From Chloroflexota bacterium (GTDB lineage Bacteria > Chloroflexota > Dehalococcoidia > Lucifugimonadales > Lucifugimonadaceae): DNA of 8,799 bases. The stretch is from NCBI GenBank assembly GCA_030831265.1, contig JAURLM010000285.1, positions 1 through 8,799 of the forward strand, in the 5' to 3' direction. Below the pieces are notes generated by a model. That model was given only the letters and a program-made list of their open reading frames with translations, was not told the DNA's origin and did no database searches. Of the stretch, positions 1 to 6,839 are shown piece by piece. The stretch's first letter is position 1, and every line of letters starts with the position of its first letter. Made by a program: the position numbers and the translations under genes.

Positions 1-180
1 CAACTAACCGACGCCATCGAGGCCACCATCGGCACACTTCCTGTTCACGCATGCCGATTCGAGGGACATCACGCAGACACAGGAAACCCTGGTGGCATGC
101 TTGAAGCTGCCCTGTATGAGGCAGGTAAGGACGCAGCTCTGCGCGCACTGGTCAAACAGGCTATCGCCGGTTGGGAATAG
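1..180 (+). CDS. galU: UTP-glucose-1-phosphate uridylyltransferase, C-terminal fragment
   Basis: This is the last 59 codons of a gene that begins outside the window, ending in TAG. The visible protein starts QLTDAI, the family's characteristic helix after the catalytic core. It continues with CRFEGHHADTGNPGGMLEAAL, which fits the GalU pattern of a phenylalanine-glycine strand, a D-x-G nucleotide-sugar contact and a G-x-L-x-A helix. The usual YDTG or YDCG reads ADTG here. GalU enzymes make UDP-glucose from UTP and glucose-1-phosphate in the cytoplasm for polysaccharide and glycolipid synthesis. The gene converges on the MFS exporter, whose stop is 27 bp away, and no hairpin terminator is visible in that gap. 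Another sugar-phosphate nucleotidyltransferase is possible because the N-terminal GxGTR motif is out of view. Confidence 0.72.
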   Translation, partial: QLTDAIEATIGTLPVHACRFEGHHADTGNPGGMLEAALYEAGKDAALRALVKQAIAGWE

Positions 181-207
181 GCCTGAACGTACCCGGTTGA
201 CCTAACG

Positions 208-1512
208 CTATACCGTTTTCGCTAGTTCGCTGTCTGCGGCAAATCGATGAGATGACCGCCACAGGACAATCCCTGTGACAAGCACGAGTGCGCCCGCGCC
301 TCCAAGCGCCCATTGGACACCGACGAGTTCGCCAAGTCCGCCAAGTCCGAGGTGGCCCAGCCATCCGAACCCGATTGCGAACACCCATCCGCCAATCACA
401 CGGCCTCGCATGTGCTCTGGAGCTTTGCTCTGCAATAGCGTCCACTGCATTGCGTCGAACGCGCCTGCCGACGTCCCGACTCCGGCTATCAGGATCATCG
501 ACAACGGGAACAGACTGGACGACGCAAACATCACCAGGAAGCTGCCATATGTCAGTGTCACCAGGACGAGCAATCTTTCCTTACGCGGATAATCACCTAG
601 CAGAGAAAGCGCAATGACACCCGCCAGCGAACCGAACGAGGCCATCATGTTGAGTCCGCCCAGGCCGGTTCCGGCTGTACCCAGTACGTTTACGGAAACT
701 GATGGCAGTAAAGCGCCAAACGCGAAACCGAACATTTCCACGAGCACTGCGGCGATCAGCAGGACACGGACAGACGGAATACTGAGCAGGAGCAGCAAGT
801 CCTGGTAGGCACGTCCGAACATGTGGAAGCCAACCTTTACCGGGTGTTCCATCGATGCCGTTGCAGGAGATACTCGAACGAGCAACGTAGCCAATGCGCC
901 GGTTACGAATGCGGCCGCTCCTATGCTTAATGCAAAAGAGACACCGAGTTCGTCGATAACAAGACCGCTCATGAGTCCACCCACGGCTCCAATACCTCTT
1001 GCACCGACAGATTGCACGGCAACAGCGTTCATTCGGACGTTCCGAGGGACGGAATCGGTCACGAGTCCCTGTGTCGCGGGTATCTCGAACGACTGGCCGA
1101 TTCCACCGAGCGCGGTCAGTACAAAAACTGCCCACATCGCCGGGTTATCCGAACTTGCAACCATTGCCAGCCCGATCAGGACAGCCGTCTTGTAAATTGC
1201 AGTGATTGCCAGGACTCGGCTCCGTGGCCAACGGTCGACCACCGCCCCTGCAATAGGAGCAGCAAATACTCCAGGCGCTTGCCTTGCAGCAAACGTGGCA
1301 GCGGTCAGAAAGACTGAACCGGATTGGTTGAGCACGAAGAAACCGACGACGATGCGTTCGGTCCAGTTACCAAGTGAAAAAAGAACCGTTGCCAACCAGA
1401 CACGCCGGAACGTGCCGTACGCCCATGCACGACGACGCCTAGATTCAACCACGCTGTTCGCTGGTTGGTCGTCAGCCTGAAAGTTCTGATTTTCCCCTTG
1501 TAATGTATTCAC
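208..1512 (-). CDS. MFS exporter, EntS-like (transmembrane secretion effector family)
   Basis: The 434-residue integral membrane protein should have about 12 hydrophobic helices. After a hydrophilic N-terminal tail of about 30 residues comes FRRVWLATVLFSLGNW (35-50), typical of helix 1 in the EntS-like MFS family (PF05977). Motif A reads AGAVVDRWPRSR (88-99). PATQGLVTDSVPRNVRMNAV (145-164) matches the family's conserved cytoplasmic segment, and MRGRV (368-372) is the usual loop in the second half. Such proteins export small molecules such as siderophores or drugs using the proton gradient; the substrate cannot be read from sequence. The start is GTG at 1512. No Shine-Dalgarno precedes it, but TAGTAT lies 6 nt upstream, so the mRNA may be leaderless. 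A perfect inverted repeat overlaps that box, suggesting repression. No regulator gene is adjacent. Confidence 0.88.
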   Translation of the reverse strand: MNTLQGENQNFQADDQPANSVVESRRRRAWAYGTFRRVWLATVLFSLGNWTERIVVGFFVLNQSGSVFLTAATFAARQAPGVFAAPIAGAVVDRWPRSRVLAITAIYKTAVLIGLAMVASSDNPAMWAVFVLTALGGIGQSFEIPATQGLVTDSVPRNVRMNAVAVQSVGARGIGAVGGLMSGLVIDELGVSFALSIGAAAFVTGALATLLVRVSPATASMEHPVKVGFHMFGRAYQDLLLLLSIPSVRVLLIAAVLVEMFGFAFGALLPSVSVNVLGTAGTGLGGLNMMASFGSLAGVIALSLLGDYPRKERLLVLVTLTYGSFLVMFASSSLFPLSMILIAGVGTSAGAFDAMQWTLLQSKAPEHMRGRVIGGWVFAIGFGWLGHLGLGGLGELVGVQWALGGAGALVLVTGIVLWRSSHRFAADSELAKTV

Positions 1513-1518
1513 AACGGC

Positions 1519-1524
1519 ATACTA
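1519..1524 (-). promoter_or_regulatory. Candidate -10 box of the first MFS exporter
   Basis: On the minus strand the hexamer is TAGTAT, with TA at the front and AT at the end as in TATAAT. It ends 6 nt before the GTG start, so transcription would begin at or next to the start codon. No convincing -35 hexamer is seen 16-18 bp upstream. The call therefore rests on the -10 alone and on the absence of a ribosome binding site. Confidence 0.3.
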
Positions 1525-1542
1525 CGGCAGCCCAACCGTAGT
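1521..1542. promoter_or_regulatory. Perfect 7-bp inverted repeat, probable operator
   Basis: The arms ACTACGG (1521-1527) and CCGTAGT (1536-1542) are perfect complements around an 8-bp centre. The dyad overlaps the candidate -10 box and core promoter of the first MFS exporter. That placement is typical of a dimeric repressor site (for example TetR- or MarR-type), although the regulator family is unknown. If transcription starts at the GTG, the dyad is not transcribed, which favours a DNA site over an RNA hairpin. Confidence 0.45.
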
Positions 1543-1591
1543 CATGTTGCCGAATCCAACCACTGTGAACTATTGCGCTACTATGAAAAGT

Positions 1592-1620
1592 CTGGCAAAA
1601 GTCAGAGCATCAGACATAAT
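1592..1620 (+). promoter_or_regulatory. Sigma-70-type promoter for the 232-aa gene
   Basis: The -35 box CTGGCA (1592-1597, 4 of 6 to TTGACA) and the -10 box CATAAT (1615-1620, 5 of 6 to TATAAT) are separated by the optimal 17 bp. Transcription would start near 1627, giving a leader of about 50 nt before the ATG at 1678. It is the best-formed promoter in the window. Confidence 0.5.
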
Positions 1621-1677
1621 CGAAAACCAAACTTTGTCCGGGCTACAACGAACCCATCAGAGACCAGATGAGAGTGT

Positions 1678-2376
1678 ATGGATCCTAGATTCATAAAAGT
1701 CCTGTCTGACACGACCGTAATCAGAACGCCAACTCAGAACCTTGCCACGTTTGGCACGACCGTAATCACCTACCACATGATTACCAGGCCGCTTTACCAG
1801 TCACTCGACTCAAACCTCGCCAAAGAGGAAGCGGTGGTCAGGCGAGGAACAGTCAAGGCAAGCCGACCGCAAATTGTCACGCCATATTTCCTATCCCGGA
1901 CAGACGGATTCGGTGAAGAGGCACAGGAGTTCATGCGTGAGCTAATTCGGCGAGGTATGGCCGATGATCCCGGGATTCTATACACCTACGCGAATGAGCC
2001 GTCAGGGATGGAGATTGTGGCTGCTCGACCGGAAGACGTGGCTGAGCGCATCAAGAAGCAAATCGACCTCCAGTCTCGGCCACTTGAGGCGGTCATTCTT
2101 GGTGTCGATGAGCTATGGGACGTTTCCCTGATGAAGTTCATCTTTGAACTGACGAATCGTTCAGCACCGGGAAACTTCAGGGACTTCCAGCGTGCAGGCG
2201 ACCTCGAACTCACTGCTGGTGTGCCGCGCGATGCACGTCGCCGTATCGATGAAATGTTGCAGCAGGTGGCAGCGGGCGAGCTTGACCCTGCGACCTTGCA
2301 CCGACAACTCGAAGCATGGCATGTGTTTGAAGAGTACGAAGACCGGTTCTTCGATGTGCTCCGCCGCAGGCGTTAG
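1678..2376 (+). CDS. Uncharacterised 232-aa protein
   Basis: I cannot assign a function. The start ATG at 1678 has only a weak purine stretch (GAGAG) close upstream. The protein is soluble: no signal peptide or membrane helix is visible. Residues 15-40 alternate in a strand-like way (TTVITYHMITRPLY at 27-40). A segment rich in E, K and R follows, then RPQIVTPYFLSR (63-74), an aromatic LYTYANEP (101-108) and GVDELWDVSLMKFIFELTNRS (142-162), which look like the conserved core. Residues 185-232 form a charged helical end with VPRDARRRIDEML and EEYEDRFF, closing in RRRR. From memory this resembles hypothetical proteins of Chloroflexota, with the same GVDELWDVS and EEYEDRF blocks, but no search was possible. 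It has its own promoter and ends 11 bp from the lepA stop in convergent orientation. Confidence 0.85.
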   Translation: MDPRFIKVLSDTTVIRTPTQNLATFGTTVITYHMITRPLYQSLDSNLAKEEAVVRRGTVKASRPQIVTPYFLSRTDGFGEEAQEFMRELIRRGMADDPGILYTYANEPSGMEIVAARPEDVAERIKKQIDLQSRPLEAVILGVDELWDVSLMKFIFELTNRSAPGNFRDFQRAGDLELTAGVPRDARRRIDEMLQQVAAGELDPATLHRQLEAWHVFEEYEDRFFDVLRRRR

Positions 2377-2387
2377 GCAGACGTCAG

Positions 2388-4244
2388 TTAATGACGGGAA
2401 ACCTGCTGGCGCTCAAGCGTAAGCACGGCCATGAACGCTTCCTGCGGCACTTCAATAGCGCCGATCATCTTTGCCCTGCGCTTCTTGCCTTCAGCCTGCT
2501 TCTCAAGCAGCTTGCGCTTACGGCTAACGTCACCGCCATAACACTTAGCAAGTACGTTCTTACGCATCGCTGAAATGTTCTCCCGCGCAACAATCTTTCC
2601 ACCAATAGCGGCCTGGATTGGAACCTGGAACATCTGACGCGGGATCAACTCTTTCAGTTTCGCTGCAAGTTGTCTTCCCTGCGATTCGGCGTAGGACCGA
2701 TGAATGATTAACGAAAGTGCATCCACCGCTTCATGGTTAACAAGCACATCAAGTTTCACCATGTCGGATGCGCGAGCATCGATCAGGCGGTAGTCGAGCG
2801 AAGCGTAACCGCTTGTGACTGACTTCAGTGTGTCGTGGAAGTCCACAAGTATCTCTGAAAGCGGGATGTTGTACTCAAGCATCACACGCGCATCCTGTGA
2901 TGCGTTGGCGGCGTTGTCGCTCTGAGCCGGCTGCAGGTACTCCATCTTCACATACTCACCTCGGCGCAACGTGACCATCTCCATGATGCCGCCGATGTAG
3001 CGAGACGGAGTCAGTATCGTGATGTTGACCCACGGTTCGAAGATAGTTTTTATGCGCTGTGGCTCAGGGAGCTTCGATGGATTGTCCACATGAATTCGCG
3101 TTCCATCTGTCAGTTCTACATCGAAGGACACGCTGGGAGCCGTGGCAATCAACTCCAAGTCGTATTCCCGCTCCAGCCGTTCCTGGATAACGTCCATGTG
3201 CAGAAGACCCAGGAATCCGCATCTGAACCCGAAACCAAGGGCGGCCGATGACTCAGGTTCAAAAACCAGTGAAGCGTCGTTCAACTGCAGCTTGGACAAC
3301 GCTTCCCGCAATGCTGGGTATTCGTCACCCTCTGACGGATAGATCCCGGTGAACACCATTGGCATCTGTGAGGCGTAACCAGGGAGAGCCTTTGTCGCCG
3401 GGTTGGATGCCATCGTCAAAGTGTCACCGACACGGCAGTCTCTAACGTTTTTGAGGCCGGTGGCGACATAACCTACTTCGCCAACTCCAAGTGAGTCAGA
3501 TTTGACCATCACAGGACTGAAATATCCTGCTTCCAGAACGTCCGGCTCTACTTTTGTCTGCATGAGCCGCACTCGGTCGTCTGTTCGCAGGGATCCGTTC
3601 ATCACCCTGATATAGGCCACAACACCTTTGAACTGATCATATTTCGAGTCGAAAATCATCGCCTGCAAAGGAGCGCCAGGATCACCTTTGGGTGGAGGGA
3701 TCAGGTGGACGATGGTTTCCAGGAGTTCGTGCACACCGGCACCGGTTTTCCCAGAAGCAAACAGGATTTCCGCATCCTTGAAGCCGAACGCCTGTTTGAG
3801 CTCTGCCGCTACTCGTTCCGGTTCGGCGGCGGGCATGTCTATCTTGTTGATGACAGGGATGATCTCAAGATCATGCTCAAGCGCAAGGTAGATGTTCGCC
3901 ATCGTCTGAGCCTGGATGCCCTGTGTGGCGTCGACGAGCAGGAGTGCGCCCTCACACGCTGCCAGTGAACGGGAAACCTCGTATGCGAAGTCAACGTGCC
4001 CGGGGGTGTCGATAAGGTTCAGCTGGTAACTCTTGTCATCATCGTACTTATAGGTCAGGCGTATTGCCTGCGCCTTAATCGTGATCCCGCGCTCGCGTTC
4101 CAACGGCATCGTGTCGAGATGTTGAGCCGTCATATCGCGAGTCGATACCGCACCGGTCTCCTGGATGAGCCGGTCGGCAAGGGTCGACTTCCCATGGTCG
4201 ATGTGGGCGATGATGCAAAAGTTGCGAATTCGTGATTGGTCCAT
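2388..4244 (-). CDS. lepA: Elongation factor 4 (LepA), ribosome-associated GTPase
   Basis: The 618-residue protein is close to the usual 600. The GTPase motifs are all present: AHIDHGKST (13-21), RGITIKAQA (52-60), DTPGHVDF with the catalytic-loop histidine (79-86), NKID (133-136) and ASGKTG (163-168). Domain II, GFRCGFLGLLHMDVIQERLEREY, the GYASLDYR segment and the LepA-specific C-terminal tail (NVLAKCYGGDVSRKRKLLEK and PQEAF) follow in order. LepA acts on stalled or back-translocating ribosomes and in initiation or assembly. The ATG at 4244 is chosen because MDQSRIRNFCIIAHIDHGKS aligns with the standard LepA N-terminus; ATG at 4250 is an in-frame alternative. No Shine-Dalgarno is seen; TACAAT lies 8 nt upstream. 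A polar insertion is present at about 437-452. The gene lies 136 bp downstream of the second MFS exporter and is probably transcribed separately. Confidence 0.97.
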   Translation of the reverse strand: MDQSRIRNFCIIAHIDHGKSTLADRLIQETGAVSTRDMTAQHLDTMPLERERGITIKAQAIRLTYKYDDDKSYQLNLIDTPGHVDFAYEVSRSLAACEGALLLVDATQGIQAQTMANIYLALEHDLEIIPVINKIDMPAAEPERVAAELKQAFGFKDAEILFASGKTGAGVHELLETIVHLIPPPKGDPGAPLQAMIFDSKYDQFKGVVAYIRVMNGSLRTDDRVRLMQTKVEPDVLEAGYFSPVMVKSDSLGVGEVGYVATGLKNVRDCRVGDTLTMASNPATKALPGYASQMPMVFTGIYPSEGDEYPALREALSKLQLNDASLVFEPESSAALGFGFRCGFLGLLHMDVIQERLEREYDLELIATAPSVSFDVELTDGTRIHVDNPSKLPEPQRIKTIFEPWVNITILTPSRYIGGIMEMVTLRRGEYVKMEYLQPAQSDNAANASQDARVMLEYNIPLSEILVDFHDTLKSVTSGYASLDYRLIDARASDMVKLDVLVNHEAVDALSLIIHRSYAESQGRQLAAKLKELIPRQMFQVPIQAAIGGKIVARENISAMRKNVLAKCYGGDVSRKRKLLEKQAEGKKRRAKMIGAIEVPQEAFMAVLTLERQQVSRH

Positions 4245-4252
4245 ACACATCA

Positions 4253-4258
4253 ATTGTA
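4253..4258 (-). promoter_or_regulatory. Candidate -10 box of lepA
   Basis: The minus-strand hexamer TACAAT matches TATAAT at 5 of 6 positions and ends 8 nt before the ATG at 4244. A start of transcription at or next to the ATG would give a leaderless message, consistent with the missing ribosome binding site. No good -35 hexamer is found at the normal distance. Confidence 0.3.
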
Positions 4259-4279
4259 GGTGCGGATTGCTCAATAGAC

Positions 4280-4296
4280 ATGCAGGGTGACTGCAT
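4280..4296. repeat. Short inverted repeat upstream of lepA
   Basis: The arms ATGCAG (4280-4285) and CTGCAT (4291-4296) are perfect complements around a 5-nt loop. The flanking ACA and TGT can add three more pairs past a bulged base. It sits 22 bp upstream of the candidate lepA -10 box. It could be a regulator site, or a hairpin in a transcript running in from the upstream exporter gene. Confidence 0.35.
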
Positions 4297-4319
4297 TGTG
4301 AGCCCGGTTTTTGACAATT

Positions 4320-4368
4320 CCCGGCGTTCTGGAGTGTCATCCGAATGACTTTGCCTGTCCCAGCCGGG
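4320..4368. repeat. Nested inverted repeats between MFS gene and lepA
   Basis: An outer pair CCCGGC (4320-4325) and GCCGGG (4363-4368) encloses an inner hairpin of GTCAT (4336-4340) and ATGAC (4345-4349) with a 4-nt loop. Read on the minus strand this structure begins just 13 bp after the stop of the second MFS exporter. A short A-rich run, not a U-tract, follows on the minus strand, so it is not a canonical intrinsic terminator. It may cap the exporter mRNA 3' end, or be part of a lepA leader. Confidence 0.35.
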
Positions 4369-4380
4369 TAAAGCACGATA

Positions 4381-5751
4381 TCAAGCGGAGGGTCTATCCG
4401 TGCTTTCGTTGGTCACTTCACGGGAGTCCGTCGAATCTGGCTGTGAACTATCGCTTGGCACCCTGGGTGCAGTTCGAATTGAATCTGACCTGCCGAGAGG
4501 TTGATCAGTTCCATCTACGTCTTCGCTGTACTCACGCGTCCTCATCAGTAACGAAGCGATTAGAAGCAGAATAGCGCCGGAACCAGCTGCGGTAGCCAGT
4601 GCGACTTGCGTTCCCAGGAACTGGGCAAGAGCGCCAATTACGATCATACCGAATGGGCCGAAACCGAACATGATGAAGCGAACGCTGATCACCCGGCTGC
4701 GGAACTCCGGTGCAGCCGCCATCTGCATCGTAATCATGTTGGTCACGAAATACAGCGTGGCGACAGCGGCGGCCATACCGGCAATTGCTACTGATACGTA
4801 GAAGATATTGGAAACGGCCAATGCGGCAACCAGCGCGGCGAACAGGAAGCCGGATATCAGCGAAAGTCGCCTTTCTCCGAACTGTTCCGCCAGTGATACA
4901 GCGAAGACCGCACCAACCATGGAGCCGATACCGACGGCCACCTGCAAAGCGGCAAGTCCACCTGGACCACGCCCTAGGACGTCTTTAGCAAGCGGTGGGA
5001 ACATCGCACCCCACGTGTTCACGGTGATAACGAGGACGAATCCTGCAACGAGGTACCAGCGAAGTGTGGTGTGCCCGACGATATACCTCGCACCTTCCCG
5101 AAGGTTTTCGATGACGTTGCCGTGATGAGCCATGGGAGACTTGGCCACGGGTTTCAACCTGGCATAAAGCGGAATCGCGGGCAGAATGAGCGCAGCACTC
5201 AGGATGCTGGCCGCAGGTGCGCCATACCTGGCAAGCACCAGCCCACCAACAAGTGGCCCGGCAATCTGCGCCATGTTGAATATAGCCGGTGAAAGACCCA
5301 GTGCAGGCCGCTGCAAACGTGTTCTGACAAGATCACCAACCAGTGTCTGGCGAGCAGGTGCCGAGATGGAACTCGTAATACCGTGAATACCCGTCAGACC
5401 AAGCACATGCCACGCAGTGACGACATCCATGACCATCAGCGCCACAAGGATCACGTACGTCAGGAATACTACCGACTCGCCTATGGCCACAATGCGAGTG
5501 CGGGGAAACCTGTCGGCCAGTTCACCACCGACCAGCGTGAATATCAGCATTGGCCCGATGTACAACACCGGAACCAGTGACACCAGGAACGGTGAATCCG
5601 TCAAGTCGTTAACCAACCATCCGCGCAGCAGCATCTGGACGAAGAACGCTGAAAATGAGAACCATGCTGCCAGCGCGTACCTGCGGAACTGGGTATGACC
5701 GAACGGTTCGAACGGTTTGATCCTGCTGATTCGGTAAACAGGCCTGTGCAT
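4381..5751 (-). CDS. MFS exporter, EntS-like, with long acidic C-terminal tail
   Basis: The 456-residue membrane protein should have about 12 helices between residues 25 and 404. PF05977 hallmarks are present: FRRYALAAWFSFSAFFVQ (22-39), motif A GGELADRFPRTR (75-86), APARQTLVGDLV (131-142), NLREGARYIVGHTTLRW (216-232) and FRSRVISVRFIMFG (350-363). The predicted role is proton-driven export of an unknown small molecule. Residues 404-456 form a hydrophilic tail rich in D, S, T and P with no helix, unlike the shorter tail of the exporter at 208-1512. The ATG at 5751 is chosen because helix 1 begins about 25 residues later and AGGCGG lies just upstream. An in-frame TTG at 5892 would add 47 basic residues with no counterpart in the family. 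It shares its strand with the upstream VTT-family gene, 277 bp away, and with lepA downstream. Confidence 0.87.
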   Translation of the reverse strand: MHRPVYRISRIKPFEPFGHTQFRRYALAAWFSFSAFFVQMLLRGWLVNDLTDSPFLVSLVPVLYIGPMLIFTLVGGELADRFPRTRIVAIGESVVFLTYVILVALMVMDVVTAWHVLGLTGIHGITSSISAPARQTLVGDLVRTRLQRPALGLSPAIFNMAQIAGPLVGGLVLARYGAPAASILSAALILPAIPLYARLKPVAKSPMAHHGNVIENLREGARYIVGHTTLRWYLVAGFVLVITVNTWGAMFPPLAKDVLGRGPGGLAALQVAVGIGSMVGAVFAVSLAEQFGERRLSLISGFLFAALVAALAVSNIFYVSVAIAGMAAAVATLYFVTNMITMQMAAAPEFRSRVISVRFIMFGFGPFGMIVIGALAQFLGTQVALATAAGSGAILLLIASLLMRTREYSEDVDGTDQPLGRSDSIRTAPRVPSDSSQPDSTDSREVTNESTDRPSA

Positions 5752-5896
5752 GCCGCCTGTACCGGGAGCGCGCGGAGACTTCCTGCGCTGGTACGTGCCC
5801 CTACCATCTCCGCTGGCTATTTTTCCCGATGCAATACCGGCCGGGCGACCGGGCAGATGGAGTTTGGGTTTCGTCTGAACGCCTGCCAGCAAGAGA

Positions 5897-5915
5897 CCGG
5901 GGCCAGTTGCCCCGG
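5897..5915. terminator. GC-rich stem-loop in the VTT-MFS spacer
   Basis: Perfect 7-bp arms CCGGGGC (5897-5903) and GCCCCGG (5909-5915) surround a 5-nt loop. It lies about 115 nt downstream of the VTT gene stop and about 145 bp upstream of the MFS start at 5751, in transcription order. On the minus strand it is followed by TCTCTT, a weak pyrimidine run, so intrinsic termination is possible but not canonical. The rest of the 277-bp spacer shows no ORF with family support, no RNA gene and no clear promoter. A small 5-bp hairpin (6021-6035) overlaps the VTT stop codon. Confidence 0.4.
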
Positions 5916-6028
5916 CAGTTGAAACTTACGGTGATATTGGAAACTACTGTCTCAAGTATCCGCCTGAACTTGGCGCAATGCCAGACGGTATTCATGCCCG
6001 AATTATGTGCGTTTGTGACCCTGGTTTA

Positions 6029-6679
6029 CTACCAGACCTGCGATATCTGATCAAAAGCGTAGTAACCGAGTAGAGCGACCACCAGTGATTGCACAACTTT
6101 GCCGATAAAGGTCGCTAGAAGGAATCTTTTCTGGTTTACTCCAGCCAGACCTGCGACATAACCAGCGTAGTCAAAGACGGGGTTCGGGATCGCTGCAATG
6201 ACGAACGAAGCGGTTGCCACATTGCGGGTATACCAGTTTGCAACTCGTTGAGTCCATCGGTACATCCTTGACCCGGGTTCAGGCTGGGAGCGCTCCGCAA
6301 ACCGTGAGCCTGCCTTCCCAAGTGCGTAACAACCGGCCATGCCCAACGTAATCCCCGCTGCAGCTACCACTGCAAGGAGAATGGGATTCAGAACCGTTGC
6401 TCCGGCGAACACCAGTGTCAGCACAGGCACAGGCAGAAAAAAAGTTACGCTTCCAAGGATTCCCAGCAAGAAGACCGCCAGGTATCCAAACGTCAGCAAC
6501 AACCCGGGGTCAAATTCGACATATCGCTCAAGGAGTAACGGAGCCGCTATCGCCACAAGTACAACTACCGTCCCAAGCCAACCAGCCACGGTGCTACGCA
6601 GATTTTTCCGAGGAGACTCTCCGCCAACGTGAATAGTGCCGGGTCGAGCGAATGGTGGACTGGCGGAGACTTGCTGCAA
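6029..6679 (-). CDS. DedA/VTT-family (SNARE-associated Golgi-type) membrane protein
   Basis: The 216-residue protein has hydrophobic segments at about 33-54, 58-80, 84-122, 155-178 and 186-208. The VTT-type halves are visible: GSVTFFLPVPVLTLVFAG (76-93) carries the re-entrant proline motif, and IPNPVFDYAGYVAGLAG (164-180) is the conserved second motif. Family members act in bacterial membrane homeostasis; some move undecaprenyl phosphate or other phospholipids across the membrane, but the role here is unassigned. Between these motifs LGMAGCYALG (112-121) has methionine where, from memory, related proteins often have glutamate. The start is TTG at 6679, supported by AGGAG 7 nt upstream. That signal is stronger than any ATG or GTG alternative. 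The gene diverges from the oxidase and is followed by a 277-bp spacer. Confidence 0.83.
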   Translation of the reverse strand: MQQVSASPPFARPGTIHVGGESPRKNLRSTVAGWLGTVVVLVAIAAPLLLERYVEFDPGLLLTFGYLAVFLLGILGSVTFFLPVPVLTLVFAGATVLNPILLAVVAAAGITLGMAGCYALGKAGSRFAERSQPEPGSRMYRWTQRVANWYTRNVATASFVIAAIPNPVFDYAGYVAGLAGVNQKRFLLATFIGKVVQSLVVALLGYYAFDQISQVW

Positions 6680-6686
6680 GACGGGA

Positions 6687-6691
6687 CTCCT
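6687..6691 (-). promoter_or_regulatory. Shine-Dalgarno that fixes the TTG start of the VTT gene
   Basis: AGGAG on the minus strand, with a 7-nt spacer to TTG at 6679. It is one of the two clear ribosome binding sites in the window and the reason for choosing an uncommon start codon. Further upstream on the same strand TCGACA (6720-6725) is 5 of 6 to a -35 box, but the matching -10 position (6697-6702) fits poorly. Confidence 0.55.
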
Positions 6692-6839
6692 GGCGCATGT
6701 CCGTGAGGATGACTTTTCGTGTCGACGGACAGAAGGACGGGTTTCCGCCGGTGGATGGCAAGGACAGGTGGTTCCCGGTCAGCCACCGACGGCAACTCGT
6801 TACGACCAGTTTCTCCGAATCCGTCTCCACAAACAGCCA

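Noticed and set aside
593..1135. 180-codon open frame on the minus strand
   Set aside because: It lies wholly inside the MFS exporter in another frame, and its translation is rich in R and C with no domain pattern.
1513..1677. tRNA, small RNA or CRISPR in the divergent spacers
   Set aside because: No cloverleaf, CCA end or repeated spacer-repeat unit was seen in this or the other intergenic stretches.
2382..2396. CGTCA/TGACG hairpin between the convergent 232-aa gene and lepA as a bidirectional terminator
   Set aside because: The stem is only 5 bp, has no U-tract on either side, and includes the lepA stop and last codons.
4245..4376. In-frame extension of lepA to GTG at 4376, making a 662-aa protein
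   Set aside because: The added 44 residues have no counterpart in LepA, no ribosome binding site precedes 4376, and the stretch is filled with inverted repeats typical of a non-coding spacer.
5752..5892. Extension of the second MFS exporter to TTG 5892 (47 residues)
   Set aside because: It is a basic, low-complexity stretch with no family match. The ATG at 5751 sits at the normal distance from helix 1 and has AGGCGG upstream.
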